The position numbers were made by a program, and so were the translations under genes. The notes beneath the pieces were generated by a model. That model did no database searches. It was not told where the DNA came from and was given only the letters and a program-made list of their open reading frames with translations. This document shows positions 19,210 through 26,237 of a stretch of 40,953 bases of DNA, piece after piece; position 1 is the first letter of the stretch; each line of letters opens with the position of its first letter. This stretch comes from an uncultured PS1 clade bacterium (GTDB lineage: Bacteria; Pseudomonadota; Alphaproteobacteria; MED-G09): positions 1 through 40,953 of the forward strand of contig CACOFZ010000015.1 in NCBI GenBank assembly GCA_902626605.1. Reading direction: 5' to 3'.

Positions 19210-19413
19210 ATGAATAAACAATTAATATCCTCTGAAGAAAAAAAGAGAAGAGAACATTTATTACAAGTTAAGTATCAGACTATTATTTTGGACCACTTGG
19301 CCAGATCAAGACTTAATGAGGACGAATATAAAGCCCTAACAGATGAATTGGAAAGAAATAGAGAGCTATTTAAAGACATAGATCTTTTTGTTGATTTCTC
19401 TAGCTGGAAATAA
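19210..19413 (+). CDS. Hypothetical small charged helical protein
   Basis: I do not recognise this 67-residue protein. It is rich in Glu, Lys and Arg with regularly spaced Leu, and is predicted by eye to be two helices (about residues 8-32 and 35-56), with the aromatic tail FVDFSSWK. There is no signal peptide, Cys or metal motif. It begins on the base after the stop of the YRG-motif gene, so the two are almost certainly translated from one mRNA. About 70 nt further on lies the 3' end of the oppositely oriented tRNA-Gly. Confidence 0.6.
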   Translation: MNKQLISSEEKKRREHLLQVKYQTIILDHLARSRLNEDEYKALTDELERNRELFKDIDLFVDFSSWK

Positions 19414-19481
19414 AAATATATAAATAAATATCTCTAAATAAAAAGTTATAAAGATTATAATAATAAATGTTTAGTTTAAAA

Positions 19482-19556
19482 TGGAGCGGGCGAAGAGATT
19501 CGAACTCTCGACCCTCACGTTGGCAACGTGATGCTCTACCACTGAGCTACACCCGC
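19482..19556 (-). tRNA. tRNA-Gly (anticodon GCC)
   Basis: Read on the minus strand this is a complete 75-nt cloverleaf. The acceptor stem is GCGGGTG paired with CGCCCGC, the D-arm is GCTCAGTGGTAGAGC, and the anticodon stem CACGT/ACGTG has loop TTGCCAA (anticodon GCC at 19522-19524). The T-arm GAGAGTTCGAATCTC is perfect. The CCA end is encoded (19482-19484), with discriminator base T. It lies alone between the small-gene pair and the PII-fusion gene. Confidence 0.98.
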
Positions 19557-19637
19557 AATGATTTATGTGTGACATTATTTGAAAGTTTTATAGATGTAAA
19601 TAACAATGGTTAAGATTTATACATATTTTATAAAGCT

Positions 19638-19679
19638 ATTTTATTATTCTCTATAATTATTTTATTATTCTCTATAATT
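19638..19679 (+). repeat. Perfect 2 x 21-bp tandem repeat containing duplicated TATAAT boxes
   Basis: The unit ATTTTATTATTCTCTATAAT plus a final T occurs twice with no mismatch (19638-19658 and 19659-19679). It ends 22 nt before the start codon of the RHH-PII gene. Each copy holds a consensus -10 hexamer TATAAT (19652-19657 and 19673-19678), exactly one unit apart, so the repeat may duplicate a promoter. No strong -35 is obvious. Confidence 0.9.
19673..19678 (+). promoter_or_regulatory. Candidate -10 box for the RHH-PII operon
   Basis: A perfect TATAAT hexamer 23 nt before the ATG, duplicated 21 bp upstream. If used, the 5' leader would be very short. The upstream copy would give a leader about 21 nt longer. 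In such AT-rich DNA, TATAAT can occur by chance, but the exact duplication next to an operon start is suggestive. Confidence 0.4.
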
Positions 19680-19701
19680 ATGTATTATAAAAAAAGGTAA
19701 T

Positions 19702-20196
19702 ATGAAAAAACAAGACCAAAGAATACAACTGGTGGCCTCTACTGAGTTTCGAAATGATGTTGATAAATGGCGTAGGGAACAGACAGATCTCCCTTCTCAT
19801 TCTGAAGCAATTAGGAGACTTGTTAAAATAGCTTTACGCTCTGGGGATAGTGAAACAATGAAAATGATTACAGCAATAATTAGACCTCACAAATATGAAG
19901 ATGTAAGAAACGCATTAATTGATATTGGTATAGAAGGTCTTTCTGCAACTGAAATAAGAGGATTTGGAAGGCAAAGAGGTCAAACAGAGATATATAGGGG
20001 AGCTGAATATAAAACCACTGAAGTTCCAAAAATAAAAATTGAAATTGTTGTTCCAGCCACAAAATTAGATCAAGTTGTGAATATTATAAGTAAAAGTTCT
20101 GAAACAGGAAAAGTTGGTGATGGAAAAATATTTGTTAGTAATATTGACCAAGCTATAAGAATTAGAACTGGTGAAACACAAGACGACGCTCTCTAA
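19702..20196 (+). CDS. Fusion of a ribbon-helix-helix DNA-binding domain with a complete PII (GlnB-type) signalling protein
   Basis: Residues about 6-48 form a CopG/Arc-type ribbon-helix-helix: the strand RIQLVAST, then two helices with WRREQ and SHSEAIRRLVKIAL. From Met53 to the end (Leu164) the protein is a full 112-residue PII. It aligns without gaps to E. coli GlnB at an offset of 52. Gln91 (Q39), Tyr98-Arg-Gly-Ala-Glu-Tyr103 (T-loop, Tyr103 = uridylylated Tyr51), TGKVGDGKIFV (B-loop, Lys142 = K90) and RIRTGE are conserved. PII senses ATP/ADP and 2-oxoglutarate. The GlnB residues D54 and F55 are Thr106 and Glu107 here. Met53 could be an internal start (GGGGA 10 nt upstream), giving free PII. 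It heads an operon with the thioredoxin gene 2 nt downstream. Confidence 0.92.
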   Translation: MKKQDQRIQLVASTEFRNDVDKWRREQTDLPSHSEAIRRLVKIALRSGDSETMKMITAIIRPHKYEDVRNALIDIGIEGLSATEIRGFGRQRGQTEIYRGAEYKTTEVPKIKIEIVVPATKLDQVVNIISKSSETGKVGDGKIFVSNIDQAIRIRTGETQDDAL

Positions 20197-20198
20197 AA

Positions 20199-21131
20199 AT
20201 GGAAATAGAAAGTTTTAATAATAATTCAGAAAATCATTTTTCAAATAAAAATTCTGCAATAATAGAAGTTATAACAGAAAATTTTATGTCTGATGTAATT
20301 GAAAAATCGAAAGAAACACCTGTGATTGTTGATTTCTGGGCCCCTTGGTGTGAGCCGTGTAAACAGCTAACACCAGTAATAGAAAAAATTATAAAAGAAA
20401 AGAATGGAAATGTTATTTTAGCCAAAATGAATATAGATGAGTCCCCAGAGATAGCTCAACAATTAAAAATTCAATCTATACCTGCAGTAATGGCTTTTAA
20501 TGATGGCCAACCTGTTGATGGATTTATTGGCGTTCAATCAGAAAAAAACATTACTGAATTTATAAATAAAATTAGCTCTTTAAAAAACTCTTCTACTATA
20601 GAAGATAATATCTCTGCTGGTAAGAAATATATTGATGATGGTGACTTAGAAACAGCTGCCTTAGTATTTTCTGAGATTCTTAAAATTGAACCAGAAAATG
20701 TCTCAGCAAAATCCTTATTGGCAAGATGTATTCTTAGAAGCAATCAATTAGATGAGGCAGAAAACATTATTAATAATCTTCCCGCTAATGCTGAAAATAA
20801 TCAAGATTTTATCTCAGTACGATCTGAGGTTGAAATTTTTAAAAATGCAAAAAATAATCCAATGTCAGATGAGCAAGAAGAGGAACTTAGAGTAAATATT
20901 GATAAAAACCCAAAAAATCATCAATCAAGATTAGATCTTGCTAAATTACTATTGGCAAAAGGTGAAAATGAAAATGCAATTAATGAATTATTAAAAATTA
21001 TTGAGTTTGAACCAAAATGGAATGAAGGTGAAGCAAGGAAACAACTTATTGAAATTTTTAATATTCTTGGTAATGAGAATATTCTAGTCATAGAAGGTAG
21101 GAAAAAGTTGTCATCAATGCTATTTAGTTAA
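20199..21131 (+). CDS. CnoX/YbbN-like thioredoxin with TPR-type C-terminus
   Basis: The N-terminal thioredoxin domain (about residues 22-110) has the redox motif WCEPC (Cys51, Cys54) and the cis-proline Pro95 (QSIPAV). The rest (about 115-310) is helical with TPR-like repeats, as in CnoX/YbbN. CnoX is a chaperedoxin that holds unfolding proteins, protects their cysteines and hands them to GroEL/ES or DnaK. E. coli CnoX lacks a full CxxC, but this one has it, as alphaproteobacterial CnoX proteins do. It lies 2 nt after the RHH-PII gene and 1 nt before the LON-domain gene, so it is firmly inside the operon. Confidence 0.92.
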   Translation: MEIESFNNNSENHFSNKNSAIIEVITENFMSDVIEKSKETPVIVDFWAPWCEPCKQLTPVIEKIIKEKNGNVILAKMNIDESPEIAQQLKIQSIPAVMAFNDGQPVDGFIGVQSEKNITEFINKISSLKNSSTIEDNISAGKKYIDDGDLETAALVFSEILKIEPENVSAKSLLARCILRSNQLDEAENIINNLPANAENNQDFISVRSEVEIFKNAKNNPMSDEQEEELRVNIDKNPKNHQSRLDLAKLLLAKGENENAINELLKIIEFEPKWNEGEARKQLIEIFNILGNENILVIEGRKKLSSMLFS

Positions 21132-21132
21132 A

Positions 21133-21783
21133 ATGAAATCATTTAAAGAATTTAAAAATATTAATGAACTTCCGCCAAAAGTTTCGGTCTTTCCTCTATC
21201 TGGAGCTCTTTTACTTCCAAGAACACAATTACCTCTTAATATTTTTGAAAACAGATATTTAGAAATGGTTGATGATGCAATGTCAAATGATAGACTAATA
21301 GCAATGATACAATCTAACAAAGATGAGGATAACGAACTCTATAAAACTGGTTGCTTAGGTAAAATTACTTCATACAGTGAAGTTGCTAACAGCAGAATGT
21401 TAATTACGTTATCTGGTGTATGTAGATTTAATTTAAGTGAAGAGCTTGAAGTTGTTACACCTTATAGACAGTTCCAAGTAAATTATGAGAGATTTTCCTC
21501 TGACCTCGTCAAAGGGTGTGGGGAAGAGGAAGTTGAAAGAGATAAACTTATTGAGTCTCTTAAAAAGTACTTAGAACATAATAATCTTACTATTGATTGG
21601 GATGCTATTAGCAACTCATCAACAGAATTACTTGTAAATTCTTTATGTATTCTTAGTCCTTATAAACCAAGAGAAAAGCAAGCGTTACTTGAAGCAGAAA
21701 CATTATCAAAAAGAAGTAAAATGTTAATTGCTATGACGGAAATGTCAATGACATCTGGCCCAAGTACAGAACAAATACAGTGA
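21133..21783 (+). CDS. LON peptidase substrate-binding domain protein
   Basis: A 216-residue stand-alone version of the N-terminal domain of Lon protease (PUA-like fold). The N-terminal part shows the family signature VSVFPLSGALLLPRTQLPLN followed by IFENRYLEMV. There is no ATPase or protease domain. The role is unproven; substrate recognition or an adaptor function is usually inferred. It follows the CnoX-like gene by one base and precedes the Trm112-family gene by 6 nt. The CnoX-LON-Trm112 order is common in alphaproteobacteria, from memory. Confidence 0.93.
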   Translation: MKSFKEFKNINELPPKVSVFPLSGALLLPRTQLPLNIFENRYLEMVDDAMSNDRLIAMIQSNKDEDNELYKTGCLGKITSYSEVANSRMLITLSGVCRFNLSEELEVVTPYRQFQVNYERFSSDLVKGCGEEEVERDKLIESLKKYLEHNNLTIDWDAISNSSTELLVNSLCILSPYKPREKQALLEAETLSKRSKMLIAMTEMSMTSGPSTEQIQ

Positions 21784-21789
21784 GGTATT

Positions 21790-21966
21790 ATGAGCAAAGA
21801 TATTGATCCAAAGTTATTAGAAATTCTTGTTTGCCCCATAACTAAAGAAACACTGTCGTGGGATAAAGAAAAAAATGAATTAATTAGCAAAAAAGCTGGG
21901 CTAGCATACCCAGTAAAAGATGGAATTCCGATAATGCTGCCAGATGAAGCAAGAAAGATTGATTAA
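21790..21966 (+). CDS. Trm112/YcaR family small protein
   Basis: A 58-residue protein that starts ...[16 protein letters not shown], with the typical CP at residues 15-16, and continues to [17 protein letters not shown]. This is the classic Trm112/YcaR pattern (UPF0434). Eukaryotic and archaeal Trm112 activates RNA and protein methyltransferases; the bacterial partner is not firmly known. Only one of the usual zinc cysteines is present, as is common in bacterial members. GAGGT overlaps the preceding stop codon and serves as ribosome-binding site. The stop overlaps that of the opposing hydroxylase gene by 4 nt (TTAA). Confidence 0.92.
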   Translation: MSKDIDPKLLEILVCPITKETLSWDKEKNELISKKAGLAYPVKDGIPIMLPDEARKID

Positions 21967-23189
21967 ATAATATTTGATCCTGGCTTTAATCCATTTAATA
22001 AATTTGGTCTAGTTAAGGCTCCGCCAGATGCTTCATTTAATAAAAAGAGTTTTAGTGGTTTATAATTATCAGCCAACTTCATAATATTCCTTCTAAGTCC
22101 TTTTGCTATTGAGGTATTCGCTTGATAAATTGAATTCAAAAATCCAATACTATTAATTAAGGCCTCTGTTTCAATTTTTCTTTTTTTATCAAATAATGAT
22201 ATTGATGGGCATTGAAATAAGTCCAAACCTAGTTTCTGAGACTCTGCAATAGCATCGGCAATATATGCTATATCTCTTAAACTTTGATTCCACGCTTGAC
22301 CAGCCATAGGGTGCATTGCTCTTAAAGCATTACCGACAAAAATTGCTCTATTTGAAATTGATTTTATACCAGTTAATTTTTTTAAAATAAAAGAGCTTGG
22401 ACCTTTAGAAATATTTATTTCTCCCAAATAGTCAGAGCAGAGATTATTGAGGCTTTCCTCAAGACCTTTTTTTGATGATAAAAGTGAAGGAATATTGTCT
22501 GTTTTTTCAGTCCATACAAGAGAGCTATAATTATTTCCTCTTCTATCTTTCATTGGTAACAGTGCTAGTGGTCCATTTTTTTGAAAAAATTGAAAAGCGT
22601 AACTTTTATGATTTTTTGAATGTCTTAGTGTTGCCGATATAGCTGTTTGACCATACTCAAAAAAATTATATTTAACATTATACATTTTTTGAAATTCAGA
22701 ATTTAAAATCTCTGTAAAAATTATAGCTCTACACATAAAAGATTTTTTATTTTTAAAAATTATTTTTGAGTGGTCCTTCTCTTTCTGAATTTTAATTACT
22801 TTATCTTTTGTAAATTCATCATCTTCTAAATCAAGAGCCCTATCTAGAGATTTTTCTATTACGGAATGCTCTGCAATAAAAGCAATGTCCTCATCAACAA
22901 GTTCTCTATCAAAGGTAAGTCGTGATTTTATTTTTTCATCACCCAATCCGCCCTCAATAACTATCATTTTTTTTACAGCTTCAGTTTTTATATTCACGCC
23001 AAGGACATGGAGCATTTTTTTTGAAGCAGCAGAAAGAGCAAGACTCCTAGTATCATCATAAATTTTATTACCAAAATTTTTATCGGCAATAATTTTAAAA
23101 GATAAGCCTGCATTACGAGCAACAAGTGACATTGTTTTTGCTGTGAGACCATTGCCAAAAATAACTATATCATAAAAATTTTTATCCAT
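21963..23189 (-). CDS. UbiH/UbiF/VisC-family FAD-dependent hydroxylase (ubiquinone biosynthesis)
   Basis: A flavin monooxygenase of the class that hydroxylates the ubiquinone ring. The N-terminal FAD-binding segment is [12 protein letters not shown], less canonical than GxGxxG. The UbiH-family signature [15 protein letters not shown] follows. The C-terminal FAD motif reads [22 protein letters not shown], where the family usually has GQG (Ala replaces the second Gly; the string is split here as [13 protein letters not shown] then QAWNQSLRD). The ring position it hydroxylates (C1, C5 or C6) cannot be told from the sequence. It stands alone on the minus strand, divergent from ftsK and convergent with the Trm112-family gene. 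Confidence 0.85.
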   Translation of the reverse strand: MDKNFYDIVIFGNGLTAKTMSLVARNAGLSFKIIADKNFGNKIYDDTRSLALSAASKKMLHVLGVNIKTEAVKKMIVIEGGLGDEKIKSRLTFDRELVDEDIAFIAEHSVIEKSLDRALDLEDDEFTKDKVIKIQKEKDHSKIIFKNKKSFMCRAIIFTEILNSEFQKMYNVKYNFFEYGQTAISATLRHSKNHKSYAFQFFQKNGPLALLPMKDRRGNNYSSLVWTEKTDNIPSLLSSKKGLEESLNNLCSDYLGEINISKGPSSFILKKLTGIKSISNRAIFVGNALRAMHPMAGQAWNQSLRDIAYIADAIAESQKLGLDLFQCPSISLFDKKRKIETEALINSIGFLNSIYQANTSIAKGLRRNIMKLADNYKPLKLFLLNEASGGALTRPNLLNGLKPGSNII

Positions 23190-23282
23190 AATAAAGTTTA
23201 TTAATATAAATAATAGAAAAATGAAATTGATTTTAAATTTTAATCAGAAAGTTCTTGCAGATTATCGCATTAACAAGTGATT

Positions 23283-23320
23283 ATGTAGCTGATTCGCAAT
23301 TTTTGATAATTTTGCTACAT
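23283..23320 (+). promoter_or_regulatory. Inverted repeat immediately upstream of ftsK
   Basis: ATGTAGC (23283-23289) and GCTACAT (23314-23320) are perfect 7-bp inverted arms around a 24-nt AT-rich spacer, ending 9 nt before the ftsK ATG. It could be an operator or a 5'-leader hairpin controlling translation. No known regulator consensus was recognised; the alphaproteobacterial LexA pattern GTTC-N7-GTTC is absent. Confidence 0.4.
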
Positions 23321-23329
23321 GGATAAAAA

Positions 23330-25570
23330 ATGAAAGTTATAAAAAGGTTAACTAATTATTTATCAAATCTTTTAGCTATCTTTAAAAATGCATTATATAG
23401 AGTTTTTTTTGGTATCCTAAATATATTAATTGGTTTCTTCGTTATAGGTGTTGGTTTAATATTTTTAATTGCAATCGGTTCATATAATAGTCTTGACCAG
23501 AGCCTAAGTACAGTATCAGATAGACCAACACAAAATTACCTTGGCGAAATTGGGGCTCATATAGCCGATATTTTTGTGCAATTTTTTGGAACAGTATCAA
23601 TATTAATACCTGTGATAATAATTTTATTCGGTTTTTATAAAATTATTAAAAAAGTCGATAAATTTTGGTTTAAAATTTTCTCCATAGTTTTAGGAGTCTT
23701 TCTTCTTTCTGCCTCTTTTAATAAAGGTTTTGGAAATGGTGGACTAATTGGATCTTTAATAACAAATGAAATAGAAGCAATAATATACAAACTTAGTATT
23801 TCTTTTAATAATGAGCTCTCTCAAGTTAAGTCATTTGTTGCTTCTGTATATATAGCCGTAGGTTCCTTAGGAGGTCTTTTAATTACTCTTGGAATTTTGC
23901 CAGCAAAAGGGAAGCTAACTAAAAAAGAAATTTATAATGAAAATATTACAAACGATAATGAAATTATCACTGAAATTATGCCAACCAAGCAAAAGAAAAT
24001 GCTCTTTTCGGCTAGGCCTAAAATAAAACAAAAGAAAAAATCTAAAATAATTAATAACGATAAAAACAATATAGCCGATGGTAAAACTGGTTATAAGCTT
24101 CCCTCATTAGATTTATTAAATGAAATAGCTGATGAAAGAAATAAAAAAAGAATTTCTGAAAGGCAAATTGAACAAAATAAAAATCTGCTAGAGAAGACTC
24201 TGGCTGATTTTGGAATAAATGGAAAAATAATAAGTGTTAATCCAGGTCCATTTATTACTCTCTATGAGCTTGAACCGGCTCCAGGAGTAAAATCATCACG
24301 TGTTATTTCTCTTGCAGACGATATATCGAGATCAATGAGCTCTACATCTGCAAGAATAGCGGTCATCCCAGGAAAAAACTCTATTGGTATTGAATTACCA
24401 AATGATGATAAAGAGACTGTTTATTTAAGAGAAATACTTGAAAGCAATGCTTTTGAGAATAAAGAAGAAGGCATTGCTCTAAGTTTAGGTAAAAATATTG
24501 GTGGTGACTCTACTATTGCTGATTTATCGAGAATGCCTCACCTTATGATCGCTGGAACAACAGGATCTGGTAAATCAGTTGGTATAAATGGAATGATTTT
24601 ATCAATTCTTTACAAATTTAAACCAGAAGATTGTCGTTTAATTATGGTAGACCCAAAAATGATTGAGTTATCCGTCTATGACGGGATACCTCATCTTTTA
24701 ACACCAGTAATCACAAATCCTAAAAAAGCCGTAGTTGGATTAAAGTGGGTCGTAAGAGAAATGGATGACAGATACAATAAGATGTCTAAGTTGTCAGTTC
24801 GAACAATGGATGCTTTCAACAAGAAAGCTGAAGAATATAAAAGAAAAGGCAAAAAATTTAAGAGAAAAATTCATACAGGTTACGATAATGAAACAGGACA
24901 ACCCCTATATTCTGAGGAAGCAATAGAACCTGAGAAAATGCCTTTCATAGTTGTAGTAATCGATGAAATGGCAGATCTTATGTTAGTAGCAAGAAGTGAC
25001 ATTGAACATTTGGTTCAAAGTCTTGCTCAAAAAGCGAGAGCAGCAGGTATCCACTTAATAATGGCAACTCAAAGACCTTCAGTGGATGTCGTAACCGGTA
25101 CAATAAAGGCTAACTTTCCTACAAGAATAGCTTTTCAGGTTGCATCAAAAATTGACAGCAGAACTATACTTAATGAAATGGGGGCAGAACAACTGCTTGG
25201 CAGAGGTGATATGCTATATATGTCTGATGGCGGAAAAGTTGTAAGAGTTCATGGACCTTTTGTATCAGATAGTGAAGTTGAAGATGTGGTTCGATACATT
25301 AAAAGCCAAGAAACACCGGAATATATAGAGTCTTTAACGAAAGAAGAAAGTGAAATAAGTTCCGATATTCAGGAAAGCGATTCAAATGATGAATTATTCA
25401 ATCAAGCTGTTGAAGTTATAATGAGAGATAAAAGAGTTTCAACTAGCTATATTCAAAGAAAATTACAAATAGGCTATAATAGGGCTGCACGAATTATTGA
25501 AGATATGGAAGATCAGGGGATTATTTCAGAGCCTAACAATCAGGGTAAAAGAGAAATTTTAGGGCAATGA
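23330..25570 (+). CDS. ftsK: DNA translocase FtsK
   Basis: A septum-bound ATP-dependent DNA pump that clears chromosomes from the division plane and activates XerCD at dif. The N-terminal 200 residues contain about four membrane segments. A short linker and the alpha/beta motor follow, with Walker A GTTGSGKS (residues 409-416), the Walker B-region VVVIDEMADLM and the ATQRPSVDVVTG segment. The C-terminal gamma winged helix (about 685-746, STSYIQRKLQIGYNRAARI) recognises KOPS sites. At 746 aa it is short, with a reduced linker, as in many alphaproteobacteria. Its TGA overlaps the lolA start (ATGA). Confidence 0.97.
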   Translation: MKVIKRLTNYLSNLLAIFKNALYRVFFGILNILIGFFVIGVGLIFLIAIGSYNSLDQSLSTVSDRPTQNYLGEIGAHIADIFVQFFGTVSILIPVIIILFGFYKIIKKVDKFWFKIFSIVLGVFLLSASFNKGFGNGGLIGSLITNEIEAIIYKLSISFNNELSQVKSFVASVYIAVGSLGGLLITLGILPAKGKLTKKEIYNENITNDNEIITEIMPTKQKKMLFSARPKIKQKKKSKIINNDKNNIADGKTGYKLPSLDLLNEIADERNKKRISERQIEQNKNLLEKTLADFGINGKIISVNPGPFITLYELEPAPGVKSSRVISLADDISRSMSSTSARIAVIPGKNSIGIELPNDDKETVYLREILESNAFENKEEGIALSLGKNIGGDSTIADLSRMPHLMIAGTTGSGKSVGINGMILSILYKFKPEDCRLIMVDPKMIELSVYDGIPHLLTPVITNPKKAVVGLKWVVREMDDRYNKMSKLSVRTMDAFNKKAEEYKRKGKKFKRKIHTGYDNETGQPLYSEEAIEPEKMPFIVVVIDEMADLMLVARSDIEHLVQSLAQKARAAGIHLIMATQRPSVDVVTGTIKANFPTRIAFQVASKIDSRTILNEMGAEQLLGRGDMLYMSDGGKVVRVHGPFVSDSEVEDVVRYIKSQETPEYIESLTKEESEISSDIQESDSNDELFNQAVEVIMRDKRVSTSYIQRKLQIGYNRAARIIEDMEDQGIISEPNNQGKREILGQ

Positions 25571-26163
25571 ATATAATAAAAACCTGTTTAATAATGTTAG
25601 TAATATTGATTTCAGTAAACGTGAATTCTCAATCAAAAGATTCAGTTTCTGTTCCAAATAATGATTGGCTAATTTCATTAGAGGAATATTTTTTCAACCT
25701 GGGCAATGTAGAAGGTGAATTTACTCAAATAGACCAAATTGGTAATATCAGAAAAGGTACATTTTATTCAAATGGAAAAGGCTCGATGAGATTTGAATAT
25801 TCTAGCCCACCTGAAATGCTGATTGTAATAAATAAAGGTGTTTTTGCTATAAAAGAGAGATCAGATAGTAAAGTAAACTATTATTCTTTAGAAGACAGTC
25901 CACTTACAAATCTTCTTTCAAAAAATTTATCACTAGATAATTTTCACATTAACAGCCTTGCAATAGAGGGCAGAGTTGCAACTATTGAGCTAAGAACAAA
26001 AAAAAACTCACTTAGAAATTCAATATTTATAACTGCAGACTTTCCGCAACCTATTCTTAGACAATGGAAGATTATTGATACTCAAAAAAAAGAGACAACA
26101 GTCTTTTTTTCAAAAATAAGACCAATTAACTCAATATTGGACAGCTTTTTTGAAATAGAATAA
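25567..26163 (+). CDS. lolA: Outer-membrane lipoprotein carrier protein LolA
   Basis: A periplasmic chaperone that ferries lipoproteins from LolCDE to the outer membrane. An N-terminal signal peptide (about residues 1-22, ending near VNS) precedes the LolA beta fold. The characteristic stretches are VEGEFTQIDQIGNIRKGTFY and MRFEYSSPPEMLIV. The length of 198 aa is usual. It starts inside the ftsK stop (ATGA), so it is coupled to it. No LolB was seen; many alphaproteobacteria lack an obvious one. Confidence 0.93.
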   Translation: MNIIKTCLIMLVILISVNVNSQSKDSVSVPNNDWLISLEEYFFNLGNVEGEFTQIDQIGNIRKGTFYSNGKGSMRFEYSSPPEMLIVINKGVFAIKERSDSKVNYYSLEDSPLTNLLSKNLSLDNFHINSLAIEGRVATIELRTKKNSLRNSIFITADFPQPILRQWKIIDTQKKETTVFFSKIRPINSILDSFFEIE

Positions 26164-26237
26164 AACTTTTTAATAAAAATATAGAAACTCTTACTTATTA
26201 TTGGTAAGAATGTAAATCATTAAAAGGATGGATAAAA

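Noticed and set aside
23190-23329. LexA (SOS) box upstream of ftsK
   Set aside because: No GTTC-N7-GTTC or CTGT-N8-ACAG pattern is present; only one GTTC occurs.
26186-26212. Hairpin TCTTAC / GTAAGA between lolA and the PotD-like gene
   Set aside because: The stem is 6 bp with a 9-nt loop and no T tract on the plus strand, too weak to call a terminator or operator.
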